Shown piece by piece: positions 35,141 to 43,316 of a stretch of 64,000 nucleotides of DNA; within the stretch, counting starts at the first letter, position 1; each line of letters begins with the position of its first letter. This DNA is from Leifsonia psychrotolerans. GTDB lineage: Bacteria; Actinomycetota; Actinomycetes; Actinomycetales; Microbacteriaceae. The notes below the pieces were generated by a model. The model had not been told where the DNA came from. It saw nothing but the letters and a program-made list of their open reading frames with translations, and did not search any database. The stretch lies in NCBI RefSeq assembly GCF_013410665.1, contig NZ_JACCFM010000001.1, positions 372,001 to 436,000 of the forward strand, written 5' to 3'. The position numbers and the translations under genes were made by a program.

Positions 35141-36594
35141 TCCGACTCATCCGTTCGGTGCGCTGGCCGGGGAGCATCGAACTGCTCGATCTGACGATCG
35201 CCTCCGATGGAACCATCGCCGAGATGCTCCCCGCCGGAAGTGCGCCGCCGTGTGAGGCGTCGATCGATGGTGCGGGCCGCGTCATCACCTCGGGCCTCTG
35301 GGACGAGCACGTGCACGTGGGTCAGTGGGCACAGCACTCGACCCGGCTGGACCTCGGGGCAGAGACCAGCGCCGATTTCGTGCTTGAACGGGTCGCCCAA
35401 GCGCTGAAAGACGGCGTCTCAGAGTTGGTCGGGGTGCGTGTGCGCGGGGGTGGCTTCGGGGGCCGCCCCATCGCCCGCGAGCAACTTGATCGGGTGAGTG
35501 GCGATATCCCCGTCGTGCTGATCGGCGCCGATCTGCACGGGGCCTGGTTGAACTCAGCGGCGTTGCGCGCGCACGGTTTTGCCGTATCGGGGGAGGGGCA
35601 CGTGGTCGAGGAGGACTGTTTCGCCCTGGTGCGCGAACTGGATCGTATTGATGAGCAGTCGCTCGACGCGCTCGTGGCCGGGGCGGCCCGCGCTGCCGCG
35701 GCCCGGGGGGTGGTGGGCATTGTCGACTTCGAGATGCGGTGGAACATCGGCGACTGGCAGAGACGCACCGCCGCGGGTTTCAACCTGCTGCGCGTCGAGG
35801 CCGCGATCTACCCTCACCATCTCGACCGTGCCATTGCTGCCGGGTTTAGAACGGGCGACGAGATCGGCGAGAGTGGTCTGCTGCGCGTCGGCCCGCTGAA
35901 AGTGGTCACGGACGGCTCATTGGGCACGCGCACCGCCTGGTGCTGTGAGCCCTACTCCGATGGCGGGCACGGTCGCTCACTCGTGTCAGCCACCGAGCTC
36001 GAAGCACTGCTGCGGCACGCGCATTACTATGGCATTTCGGCGGCTGTGCACGCGATCGGCGACCGGGCCAACACGGCTGCGCTCGACGCGTTCGAGCGGG
36101 CTGGCTGTGGCGGCCGAATCGAGCACGCGCAATTGCTCCGCGTGGAGGACATGGCACGCTTCGCCCGGCTCAACGTGGCCGCGAGCGTTCAACCCGAGCA
36201 TCTCCTCGATGACCGTGAGACGGTTGAAACGGTCTGGCCGGGCCGCGCCGAGCGCGCGTTCCCCATGGCACGGTTGCATGCGGTAGCAGCCCGTCTTCTC
36301 TTCGGATCGGATGCGCCCGTTGCCCCGCTCGACCCCTGGCGGGCCATTTCCGCGGCCGTCACGCGGTGCCGCCCCGGTGATACTCCCTGGACGCCGAGCG
36401 AGTGCCTCCCGCCCGAGGTCGCGCTCGCCGCATCCATGCGCGGCCGGATTCGACCGGCGGCCGGGGACCCCGCTGATCTGGTACTGCTCGACGTCGACCC
36501 GCTGGCCGTCACGGGCTCGGGGCTCGCCGACATGCCGGTCGTGGCGACTCTGCTTGCGGGACGACTCACCCACGCGGCGAACGGGCTGCGTTAA
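35137..36594 (+). CDS. Amidohydrolase, YtcJ-like (second of two)
   Basis: A 485-residue member of the same group as its neighbour. The GTG start overlaps the stop of the first (GTGA). Motifs: LWDEHVHVGQW (HxH), VHAIGDRANTAAL, RIEHAQLLRVED and LFGSDAPVAPLDPW. The sequence is distinct from the first copy rather than a duplication, so the two may process different bonds of the same substrate. It is the last gene of the operon. Confidence 0.88.
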   Translation: MIRLIRSVRWPGSIELLDLTIASDGTIAEMLPAGSAPPCEASIDGAGRVITSGLWDEHVHVGQWAQHSTRLDLGAETSADFVLERVAQALKDGVSELVGVRVRGGGFGGRPIAREQLDRVSGDIPVVLIGADLHGAWLNSAALRAHGFAVSGEGHVVEEDCFALVRELDRIDEQSLDALVAGAARAAAARGVVGIVDFEMRWNIGDWQRRTAAGFNLLRVEAAIYPHHLDRAIAAGFRTGDEIGESGLLRVGPLKVVTDGSLGTRTAWCCEPYSDGGHGRSLVSATELEALLRHAHYYGISAAVHAIGDRANTAALDAFERAGCGGRIEHAQLLRVEDMARFARLNVAASVQPEHLLDDRETVETVWPGRAERAFPMARLHAVAARLLFGSDAPVAPLDPWRAISAAVTRCRPGDTPWTPSECLPPEVALAASMRGRIRPAAGDPADLVLLDVDPLAVTGSGLADMPVVATLLAGRLTHAANGLR

Positions 36595-36771
36595 GCAGTC
36601 GGTTTCGGCGCGGGCCGTCGCTGAGGATCTGGCGAGACTTCTTTCGGTGACGCTCACGCACGCGTATGTTGAGTTATATCGCGTGTGCGGCACCGAGGCT
36701 GCGGCGGAGACATCACGGAAGGTGCGACTCATGGGCCCGAAGCACGCCAGTTGGAGCGGGAAGCGTCAGCC

Positions 36772-37383
36772 ATGGATGTGCTGATCTGGATTCTGATTTC
36801 CTTCGCGGCCATCGCGGTGGTCTCGCTGGTCACGGTCGTTCTGATCGTGCGAGCACTGTATCGCCGCATCCGTCGTAGTCGCGCGGTGAACACCGCCGTT
36901 TTGCGCAGCCGTGCGCAGCTGCGCTGGGGTCCTCGACGCACGGTTCTTGTACTTCGACTGCGCCTCGACGAGTCCCTCGACAGCGGACGAGCAGCGATCG
37001 ACCTCGCCGTTCGCAGCAATGGCCGCCGAGGTGACCTTCCCCGGCTGTTCCGGCAGATTGAAAACGAAGGGGCCACACTTCGGGCGCAGTTGCGTCTGAT
37101 GGAGAGCGAGACGGATTCCGGCGCGCTAGCCGAGGAGCTTTCCGCAGCGAGCGTGGCCGTCGACCAGATCTCTGACATGATCCGTGAGCTGCGGGCCTCC
37201 GTCGCCGCCGGTCTCGGCGATCCCACAGACGACGTGCTCTCGGCCCTCCATGCCGAGCTTGACCTGGAGGTGGCCTCGTTGCATGCCGGACTGGTTGAGC
37301 TGGCGAACCTCCACCGCTACGACCGTAGCGTCACGCTCTACCCCTCACCCGCACACCTTCGGCCCAAAGGAGCCCAGTCATGA
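36772..37383 (+). CDS. Membrane-anchored coiled-coil protein, partner of the PspA-like protein
   Basis: A 203-residue protein with one N-terminal helix (VLIWILISFAAIAVVSLVTVVLIVRAL) and a basic stop-transfer (YRRIRRSRA), then a mostly helical soluble part (ENEGATLRAQLRLMESETDSGALAEELSAASVAVDQISDMIRELRAS). It is unrelated to any enzyme I know. Its stop overlaps the start of the PspA-like gene (ATGA). Inference: it is the membrane tether or sensor for the PspA-like protein. The in-frame extension upstream to 36685 is rejected because the ATG at 36772 starts directly at the helix. Confidence 0.7.
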   Translation: MDVLIWILISFAAIAVVSLVTVVLIVRALYRRIRRSRAVNTAVLRSRAQLRWGPRRTVLVLRLRLDESLDSGRAAIDLAVRSNGRRGDLPRLFRQIENEGATLRAQLRLMESETDSGALAEELSAASVAVDQISDMIRELRASVAAGLGDPTDDVLSALHAELDLEVASLHAGLVELANLHRYDRSVTLYPSPAHLRPKGAQS

Positions 37384-38156
37384 GCGACACCAACGCACGG
37401 ATGCGCACGATCTTTCGGACCAAGACAGCCAAGGCACTCACACGCATGGAGGACCCACGCGACGCTCTCGACGACAGCTATGAGCAGCAGGTGAAGCTGC
37501 TTCACCAGGTGCGCCAAGCCGTCGCCGAGGTGGCAACAGCAAAGAAACGCATCGAGCTGCAGGGTGAGGAGATGGGCGCGCGCCATCGCCGCCTGGGCGA
37601 GCAGGCCCGTGAGGCGATGGAGCAGGGGCGCGAGGATCTCGCTCGCGCTGCCCTTCAGCGTCGTGCCGCGCTGGAAAGCCAGGTGACGAAGCTGCAGGTG
37701 CAACACGGTTCGCTCCAGGAGCAGACGGCTGCGTTGCAGGAGCGGGAACGCCGACTGGCGGAGCAGATCGCTGCGTTCCGGATCGAGAAAGAGACGATGA
37801 AGGCCACCTACAGCGCCTCCGAGGCCCAGGTGCGGGCGAATGAGGCCGTTGCGGGCATCGGCGCCAACATGGACGACGTCGGAGCCAACCTTGATCGCGC
37901 GCGGGATCGTGTCGCTCAGATGCAGGCCCGCGCGCAGGCGACCGGCGATCTGCTGTCCAGCGGCGCGCTCCAGGATCGCACAGCGGAACCGGATGCCGAC
38001 ATCGAGCGCCAGCTGTCCGAACTGGCATCGCGCTCCGATATTGAGCGCCACATCGCTGCACTGAAGTCAGAGAAGGCAGACGGCGGCCGCAGCTCGGGCA
38101 TGGCGGGCGACGCCCCCGACCGCTGGCTCAGCATTGGGCAGGCGCCGCCGGCCTGA
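37380..38156 (+). CDS. PspA/IM30 (ESCRT-III)-family protein
   Basis: A 258-residue, almost entirely helical protein. The N-terminal amphipathic start and the sequence RTKTAKALTRMEDPRDALDDSYEQQVKLLHQVRQAVAEVATAKKRIELQ match the PspA/Vipp1 family (usual form NKAEDPxxxLDxxxxxQxxxL). The long coiled coil includes EQTAALQERERRLAEQIAAFRIEKE. Members assemble on the membrane and protect it under stress. A short C-terminal tail (GDAPDRWLSIGQAPPA) is not typical. It follows its membrane partner and precedes an HtrA-type protease on the opposite strand. Confidence 0.87.
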   Translation: MSDTNARMRTIFRTKTAKALTRMEDPRDALDDSYEQQVKLLHQVRQAVAEVATAKKRIELQGEEMGARHRRLGEQAREAMEQGREDLARAALQRRAALESQVTKLQVQHGSLQEQTAALQERERRLAEQIAAFRIEKETMKATYSASEAQVRANEAVAGIGANMDDVGANLDRARDRVAQMQARAQATGDLLSSGALQDRTAEPDADIERQLSELASRSDIERHIAALKSEKADGGRSSGMAGDAPDRWLSIGQAPPA

Positions 38157-38174
38157 ACCGGCGACGATTCTCGG

Positions 38175-38202
38175 GCCGCGCGGCTCTGAACGGCCGCGCG
38201 GC
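38175..38202. terminator. Bidirectional stem-loop between convergent genes
   Basis: GCCGCGCGGC is repeated at 38175-38184 and 38193-38202; each is self-complementary, so the two form a 10-bp stem with an 8-base loop. It lies between the PspA-like gene and the convergent protease gene. Confidence 0.65.
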
Positions 38203-38220
38203 GCCGTGAGGTGGGGGAGC

Positions 38221-39519
38221 CTAGGCGGCCGGCCCCACCCCCAGTGTGACCGTCGCCGTGGCGGAGGCACCCGACGCATCCACCCAGGTGAGGGTCACGT
38301 CCTGACCGGGGGCGAAGCCGGCGAGCACCGCAGTCAGGTCAGATGCCGAGGTGATTGTCGTGCCGTTCACGGCCGTAATGGTGTCGCCGACGGACAGGCC
38401 GGCGTTCGCGGCCCCGGTTCCCTCGATGACACCGCCGATTGTGGCTCCCGGCACGGTCGACATCGGCACGCCGCCGCCGAACCCGCTTCCCTCGCCGGAT
38501 GCCGAGGCGTCCGTCGCCGCGATCACCTCGACCCCCAGGAATGCTGGGTTGCCGAGCGTGATCTGGGACGAGGCCCGCCCCGACTCGATCTGATCGGCGA
38601 TCGCCAACGCAGTCTTGATGGGAATGGAATAGCCCGCCACAGCACTGCCACCGGTCGCAGCGGCGGTGTCGATCCCGATGATCCTGTTGCTCGCGTTATA
38701 GAGCGGGCCACCCGAGTCGCCAGCCTGGATGTTGGCGCTGGATTCGATCAGCCCGGTCAAGGTCTCGGATGCCGCCGACCCCTCCGCCTGTGTCGTGATG
38801 GTCTGGTCGAGGGCGGTGACCGTTCCGGTGACCGACGACGGCGTCCCGCCCACCCCGCCCGCGTTACCGACCCCGGTGACCGCGCTTCCGACCGAGGCTG
38901 CCGCCGAACTGTCGACGGCTGCGGTGAGCAACCCCGACACCCCCGAGAGCTGCAGCACCGCGATGTCGTCCGTCGCATCCGTTCCGATGACGGATGCCGT
39001 GTAACTCGTACCCGTCGAGACGACCGTGACGCTGATGCTCGTCGCTCCCGCCACGACGTGGTTATTGGTGAGGATTTCGCCGTTGGACGTGATCACCAGG
39101 CCGGTGCCCATACCTTCAGCATTGTCGTAGGTGAGCTGGGATGTCACGTCGACGACGCCGACCTGTTGGGTGGCGGTGGCCGCGACCGTGGGGGTGCTGT
39201 CTGATCCACCGGTGCTCGAGCCCGAGGAGGACTGACCGTACCCACCGGAATAATTGGGCGCGTATCCGGAATCGGATTGCGCGTGGCCGCTGAATGGTTG
39301 GTTCTGAACGCTCGCGGCTCGAGAGGCGCTGGTGGACGAGGGGCTCGTGGTTGTTGAGAACGCTCCGAAGGCCGTGGCGATCCCGAACCCCGAGCCCACC
39401 ACGAGGGTGGCTGCGGCCGCGGTTGAGAGGGCGATCAGCTTGCCGTGGCGTCGAATGCTCGTCCTCGGGTTGGTGTTGGTGCTGGTGCTGGTGCTGTTGA
39501 GATCATCCGTTGTGTTCAT
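38221..39519 (-). CDS. HtrA/DegP-type serine protease with PDZ domain
   Basis: A 432-residue protein. A short cytoplasmic part precedes the helix LIALSTAAAATLVVGSGFGIATAF, then a Ser/Gly/Tyr-rich linker (residues 55-110) and a trypsin-like domain: TNNHVVAGATS (His), TDATDDIAVLQL (Asp), SSANIQAGDSGGPL (Ser). The C-terminal PDZ is ATIGGVIEGTGAANAGLSVGDTITAVNG. Such proteases degrade damaged envelope proteins. The frame is open back to 40218, but that extension runs through the repeat array; the ATG at 39519 has GAGAGGG before it and fits the family. Expression may be influenced by the repeats upstream. Confidence 0.9.
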   Translation of the reverse strand: MNTTDDLNSTSTSTNTNPRTSIRRHGKLIALSTAAAATLVVGSGFGIATAFGAFSTTTSPSSTSASRAASVQNQPFSGHAQSDSGYAPNYSGGYGQSSSGSSTGGSDSTPTVAATATQQVGVVDVTSQLTYDNAEGMGTGLVITSNGEILTNNHVVAGATSISVTVVSTGTSYTASVIGTDATDDIAVLQLSGVSGLLTAAVDSSAAASVGSAVTGVGNAGGVGGTPSSVTGTVTALDQTITTQAEGSAASETLTGLIESSANIQAGDSGGPLYNASNRIIGIDTAAATGGSAVAGYSIPIKTALAIADQIESGRASSQITLGNPAFLGVEVIAATDASASGEGSGFGGGVPMSTVPGATIGGVIEGTGAANAGLSVGDTITAVNGTTITSASDLTAVLAGFAPGQDVTLTWVDASGASATATVTLGVGPAA

Positions 39520-39636
39520 CGTTCTGACCCTCTCGCGCTCTCGATGCTTCGTACAATCCCTGAGCACACTCCCCGACACTATGCGAACCCTATGAGCGCG
39601 TCTTGAGTTGCTTGGGAACTCTCCGGAGTTCCCTCT

Positions 39637-39738
39637 GAGCCGATCCGTGGATCGAGCCGATCCGTTGATGGAGCCGATCCGTTGATGGAGTCGATCCGTT
39701 GATGGAGCCGATCCGTTGATCGAGCCGATCCGTTGATC
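39637..39738. repeat. 17-bp tandem repeat, six copies, at the edge of array 1
   Basis: Six head-to-tail copies of GAGCCGATCCGTTGATG or close variants (last base C or G; copies 1 and 4 each have one substitution). They abut the first long unit of the array at 39739, whose first bases are the same GAGCC. The copies derive from the left end of that unit. Confidence 0.85.
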
Positions 39739-40318
39739 GAGCCTGTCGAGATCCCATGAGCCACCCTCGAGACCGGGGCCCGGGGTATCGACAAGCTCGA
39801 CCCACGGTTCGGCAATCGACCCCTCGCCCCTCCGCAGATCCAGCCCACGCCGTTGATCGACCTCGTCGAGATCCCGTGAGCCAATCTCGAAACCGAGGAA
39901 CGAGGTCTCGACACCCTCGACCCACGGTTCGGTAATCGAGTCCGCACCCTTCCGCTGATCGAGCGTGTCGAGATCCCGTGAGCCACCCTCGAGAACGGGG
40001 TCCGGGGTCTCGACACCCTCGACCCACGGTCGGAAGTTGACTTCGCACCCTTCCGCTGATCGAGCGTGTCGAGATCCCGTGAGCCACTCTCGAGACCATG
40101 GCCGGGGTCTCGACACCCTCGACCCGCGGTTCGGTGATCGAGTCCGTACCCTTCCGTTGATCGAGCTCGTCGAGATCCCGCGAGCCAGTCCCGAAACCGG
40201 GGAACGAGGTCTCGGCACGCTCGACCCACGGTCGGAAGTTGACTTCGCACCCTTCCGCTGATCGAGCTCGTCGAGATCCCGTGAGCCACCCTCGAGACCA
40301 TGGCCGAGGTCTCCGACG
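39739..40318. repeat. Array 1 of about 101-bp inverted-repeat units before DUF222/HNH gene 1
   Basis: Six unit starts (TGATCGA followed by GTCGAGATCCCG) lie near 39734, 39853, 39955, 40056, 40158 and 40258, so the first spacing is 119 bp and the others are 100-102 bp. Each unit has a left arm GAGCNNGTCGAGATCCC and a right arm GGTCTCGACANNCTCGACCC that are near-complements, about 35 bp apart. Units differ by point changes (for example ACGGTTCGGTAATC or ACGGTCGGAAGTTG after the right arm). No unique spacers are present, which excludes CRISPR. The array sits between the HtrA gene and the HNH leader; 39520-39636 contains the HtrA promoter region and nothing else I can see. Confidence 0.85.
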
Positions 40319-42115
40319 GGCCACTAGTTCTCGATCCCTCCACAGATACAGCTTCGAGAAGTTATGCACCGATACTGAGAAAAGCTCGTAATCATGTTCG
40401 TTCTTTGGGAGAATAGAGCTATGTCAATCACCCTCCCACCCCCCGTCTCCGCCCCGGAGCCGACACCCGCCCCGGGTACAGCGGCACCGACCGCGGCCAT
40501 GGTGCTGGCGGTGCTCGAGCAGACGCAGGCGCTGTGGGCGGGGCTCGGAACGGTCAGCCCCGACCGATTCACTGACGACGACCTGCTCGGTGTGCTCGGC
40601 GCGTTCGAAGGCGTCGGCCGGCTGGTCGATGCGGGCCGGGTGGCTGTGGCGGCGACGGTCGAGGAACGCTCCGGGCGGTGGCTGGGCCGCGACTCCCTGG
40701 CCGCGAAGCGGGGCTGCACGAGTGGCATCGACCTGATCACCCGGGTCACCCGGGTTTCTGGCCGTGAAGCGAAACGGCGTAGCGCGCTCGGTCTGCGGAT
40801 GCGGGACACGCAGCACGTCGGAACGATCATCCCCGCCTTGTTCCCCACGGTCGGTGCCGCGGTCGCTTCGGGCTTGCTGGGGGTGGATGCGGCGGAGGTG
40901 ATCATGTCCGGTCTGGCCGAGATCTCCCCGCGCGTCGCCCCCGATGATCTTGCGGCCGCGGAACGCGCTCTGGTTTCTGCGGCGACGGGCACGATCACGG
41001 CCGAGAATGAGGGTGAGCCGGGCGCGGGCTTTGCGTTCTCGGCGGACTCACTGCGGGTGCAGATGTTGCAGTGGCAGGCGGCGCTGGACCCCGACGGGGT
41101 GGCACCGAACGAGGTCGAGGGTGAGGCGACGAGCACGATCAGTTTCGGCCGCTTCAAAGACGGTGTGTATCCGGTGCGGGGCGGTGTGACTCCTGATCTG
41201 TACGGGATCATGAACCTCACCTTCGACGCGTTCATTGCCGCCCGCAAAACCCCCGCGTTCCCCACCGCCGCCGAACAAGCCCGCGATGAGGCACGCGACG
41301 ACCGCGCCGAGCACGACGACCGCGCCGAGCAGGATGCCCACGACGGTCCCGACGGACACGACTTGAACGACGAGCGCGACCGCGAGTACGAGTACGAGTA
41401 CGACGACCGTGACCACGAACGCGATGACCACGAACGCGATGACCACGACCACGACCATGACGACCACGACCACGGTTCAGCCTCAGCTGAGGCTCCTCTT
41501 CCCGGGTCGGCCGGGCACGAGTTCGATGACGTCGACACCCGCACCGCCGGGGAGAAGCGGGCCGATATTCTGCGCGGCATGTTCACCCAGCTGGCCCAGG
41601 CCGATAACACTCCCAGCATTGGTGGTGCACCGCCGACCGTGGTGGTGCATGTGAACGTGAACGATATTGAAGCCGGTCGCGGTGTCGGCTGGATCGACGG
41701 CGTCGACGCCCCCATCTCGCTTCGCACGGTGGATCAGATGATGTGTGCCGGAGGCACCCAAACGGTTCTGTTCGGTCCGAACGGTGAGGTTCTGACGCTG
41801 ACCGATCCGCAACGACTGTTCAACCGTGCCCAACGCCGGGCGATCCTCGCCCGCGACGGCGGCTGCGGCATCCCGGGCTGTGATGCACCCACGCAGTGGC
41901 TCGAGTTTCATCACGTGATCCCCTGGAGCAAAGGCGGCGTCACCGAAGTCGACAATGGTGTGGCGTTGTGTTGGCGACATCATCACACCATCGAAACGTC
42001 CGGCTGGGAGATCCTCATGGTCAACGGCCGACCCCAGGTCAAAGCCCCGGCCTGGATCGACCCGACCCGCACCTGGCGCGACGCCCACCGCCACCGCACC
42101 GACACCCACCGCCGC
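40319..42115 (+). repeat. Duplicated DUF222/HNH block, copy 1
   Basis: From GGCCACTAG at 40319 to the end of CCACCGCCGC at 42115 this block matches 55371-57203 almost base for base. It contains 102 bp of leader and nearly the whole HNH gene. The length difference (1797 against 1833 bp) equals 36 nt, or 12 codons, the difference between the two proteins in their His/Asp-rich stretch. Sequence outside the boundaries is unrelated except for the arrays. Confidence 0.9.
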
Positions 42116-42121
42116 AACTGA
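40421..42121 (+). CDS. DUF222/HNH endonuclease-domain protein, copy 1 (13E12 repeat family)
   Basis: A 566-residue protein. Residues 20-300 form the DUF222 domain (RFTDDDLLGVLGAFEGVGRLVDAGRVAVAATVEERSGRWLG). A low-complexity run of Asp, His, Arg, Glu and Tyr follows at about residues 305-350. The HNH motif near residues 475-530 is GCGIPGCD, LEFHHVIPWSKGGVTEVDNGVALCWRHHHT: two Cys pairs for zinc and the HH/N/H catalytic set are all present. This family is multi-copy in many actinobacteria and its function is not established; nuclease activity is likely from the motif. The ATG at 40421 has GGGAG 8 nt before it; an upstream ATG at 40394 adds 9 residues. Confidence 0.87.
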   Translation: MSITLPPPVSAPEPTPAPGTAAPTAAMVLAVLEQTQALWAGLGTVSPDRFTDDDLLGVLGAFEGVGRLVDAGRVAVAATVEERSGRWLGRDSLAAKRGCTSGIDLITRVTRVSGREAKRRSALGLRMRDTQHVGTIIPALFPTVGAAVASGLLGVDAAEVIMSGLAEISPRVAPDDLAAAERALVSAATGTITAENEGEPGAGFAFSADSLRVQMLQWQAALDPDGVAPNEVEGEATSTISFGRFKDGVYPVRGGVTPDLYGIMNLTFDAFIAARKTPAFPTAAEQARDEARDDRAEHDDRAEQDAHDGPDGHDLNDERDREYEYEYDDRDHERDDHERDDHDHDHDDHDHGSASAEAPLPGSAGHEFDDVDTRTAGEKRADILRGMFTQLAQADNTPSIGGAPPTVVVHVNVNDIEAGRGVGWIDGVDAPISLRTVDQMMCAGGTQTVLFGPNGEVLTLTDPQRLFNRAQRRAILARDGGCGIPGCDAPTQWLEFHHVIPWSKGGVTEVDNGVALCWRHHHTIETSGWEILMVNGRPQVKAPAWIDPTRTWRDAHRHRTDTHRRN

Positions 42122-42328
42122 ACCTTCGCAACTGAACCGCCGTGACTGGGCCGCCGCGATTGAGGCCGCCGCAACGATGCTCATTTTCGCTTCGAGTGGA
42201 CGCGAAGCGGTCGGCCGAATCCGCTCGAACAGTGGCGGTACGGGGTCGGCGCAGTCCGCTGTCCGAACTCGGGATCGAGGGGTTTCGCGCCCAGTACACG
42301 ACTCGCACGCTCTGGCTATGATCCGACA

Positions 42329-42910
42329 ATGGAAACCAATCAGCTTTTCCTCGCCTCGGATGCCGCTCTTCGGAGCGTCATCGACCGAGTCAGCCCCGAC
42401 GACCTCGACACGCCCGCACCGGCGGAGTGGTCACGAACTCCCCGCCCGACCATGCGCGACATCCTGAGAGCGCACGCCTACGATGAGGCCTGGATCCCGG
42501 GAGTGCTCGCCGGCACGTCGAGCGCCGACGGCGACAATTTGCTGGGCAGTGACCTGCTCGGCGACGATCCGATCGCCGCGTACGACGCGCTCAACGACAT
42601 CGCGACGGCTGCCGTTAGCGCGGGCGTGGACCCGGGCGCGACCTTCCGCTTTCAGTACGGCGACTATCCGGCGGCGGAGGGATTCGTGCACCTGGCGCTC
42701 TACCGCGCCTTTCAAGCCTGGCTGATCGCGAAGCATCTGGGGCTGCCCTTCCACCTCTCGCCGGAGCTCATCGCGGGACTGAACGAGCACGCCGTGCCTC
42801 ATGCGGAGCAATGGCGCGAGTTTGGTGTGTTCCCGCCTGCGATTGAACCGCCGGCCGACGCCGACGACGAGACTCGGCTGCTCTGTACCGTCGGATTCTG
42901 GGTTCCCTAA
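42329..42910 (+). CDS. DinB-like/mycothiol-dependent maleylpyruvate isomerase-type protein (TIGR03086-like)
   Basis: A 193-residue protein of the DinB/MDMPI four-helix group: the N-terminal LASDAALRSVIDRVSPDDLDTPAPAEWSRTPRPTMRDILRAHAYDEAW is the first part of the family (W, then a basic/His helix), and EGFVHLALYRAFQAWLIAKHLGL supplies the later conserved His/Arg helix. Such proteins bind a metal and use mycothiol in some members; this one is unassigned. It lies 207 bp after the HNH gene, with no repeat between. Confidence 0.65.
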   Translation: METNQLFLASDAALRSVIDRVSPDDLDTPAPAEWSRTPRPTMRDILRAHAYDEAWIPGVLAGTSSADGDNLLGSDLLGDDPIAAYDALNDIATAAVSAGVDPGATFRFQYGDYPAAEGFVHLALYRAFQAWLIAKHLGLPFHLSPELIAGLNEHAVPHAEQWREFGVFPPAIEPPADADDETRLLCTVGFWVP

Positions 42911-43035
42911 GCCCGAACACGGCCCGAAACGGGCCTTCCCGGAGGAGCCGCCCCCGGATATGGTGGCGCTACATTCGGCCGACGTGACGTTCAACGACTG
43001 GCCGATTCGTGAAGACAAGTGAGAAGGAACCAATC

Positions 43036-43314
43036 GTGACTGATAGCCAGAACCCCGCAGCCGAACCCAACACAGCTGCCACCCATGCGGCCGCGCCCGA
43101 AGCGCGCAGCATCTCGGACTGGACCGACCTGGGCAAAGAAATGTGGTCGTATCTGACCGGCAAGAGCGCCGTGATCAACTACAGCTTCATCGACATGACC
43201 GTCGAGGTGCCGCGTGATGTCGGTCCCGATGCCCCGCGCGCCACCTGGAAGCTGAATGGAACTCTGCGGGTCACCACGAGCGAGGGCTCCGGCACCGAAC
43301 CGCTCGCCCCGTAG
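43036..43314 (+). CDS. Small protein paired with an FHA-domain protein, unknown function
   Basis: A 92-residue soluble protein: a flexible acidic N terminus (SQNPAAEPNTAATHAAAPEA) and then a compact domain (ISDWTDLGKEMWSYLTGKSAVINYSFIDMTVEVPRDVGPDAPRATWKLNGTLRVTT). The GTG at 43036 has AGAAGGAA upstream. Only 2 bp separate it from the FHA gene, so the two are made together and may bind one another. I do not recognise a family. Confidence 0.68.
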   Translation: MTDSQNPAAEPNTAATHAAAPEARSISDWTDLGKEMWSYLTGKSAVINYSFIDMTVEVPRDVGPDAPRATWKLNGTLRVTTSEGSGTEPLAP

Positions 43315-43316
43315 CG

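Noticed and set aside
39579..40369. Minus-strand open frames over array 1, including a 665-codon extension of the HtrA gene
   Set aside because: They translate the repeat units, change register freely and have no ribosome-binding site; the family-like HtrA start is at 39519.
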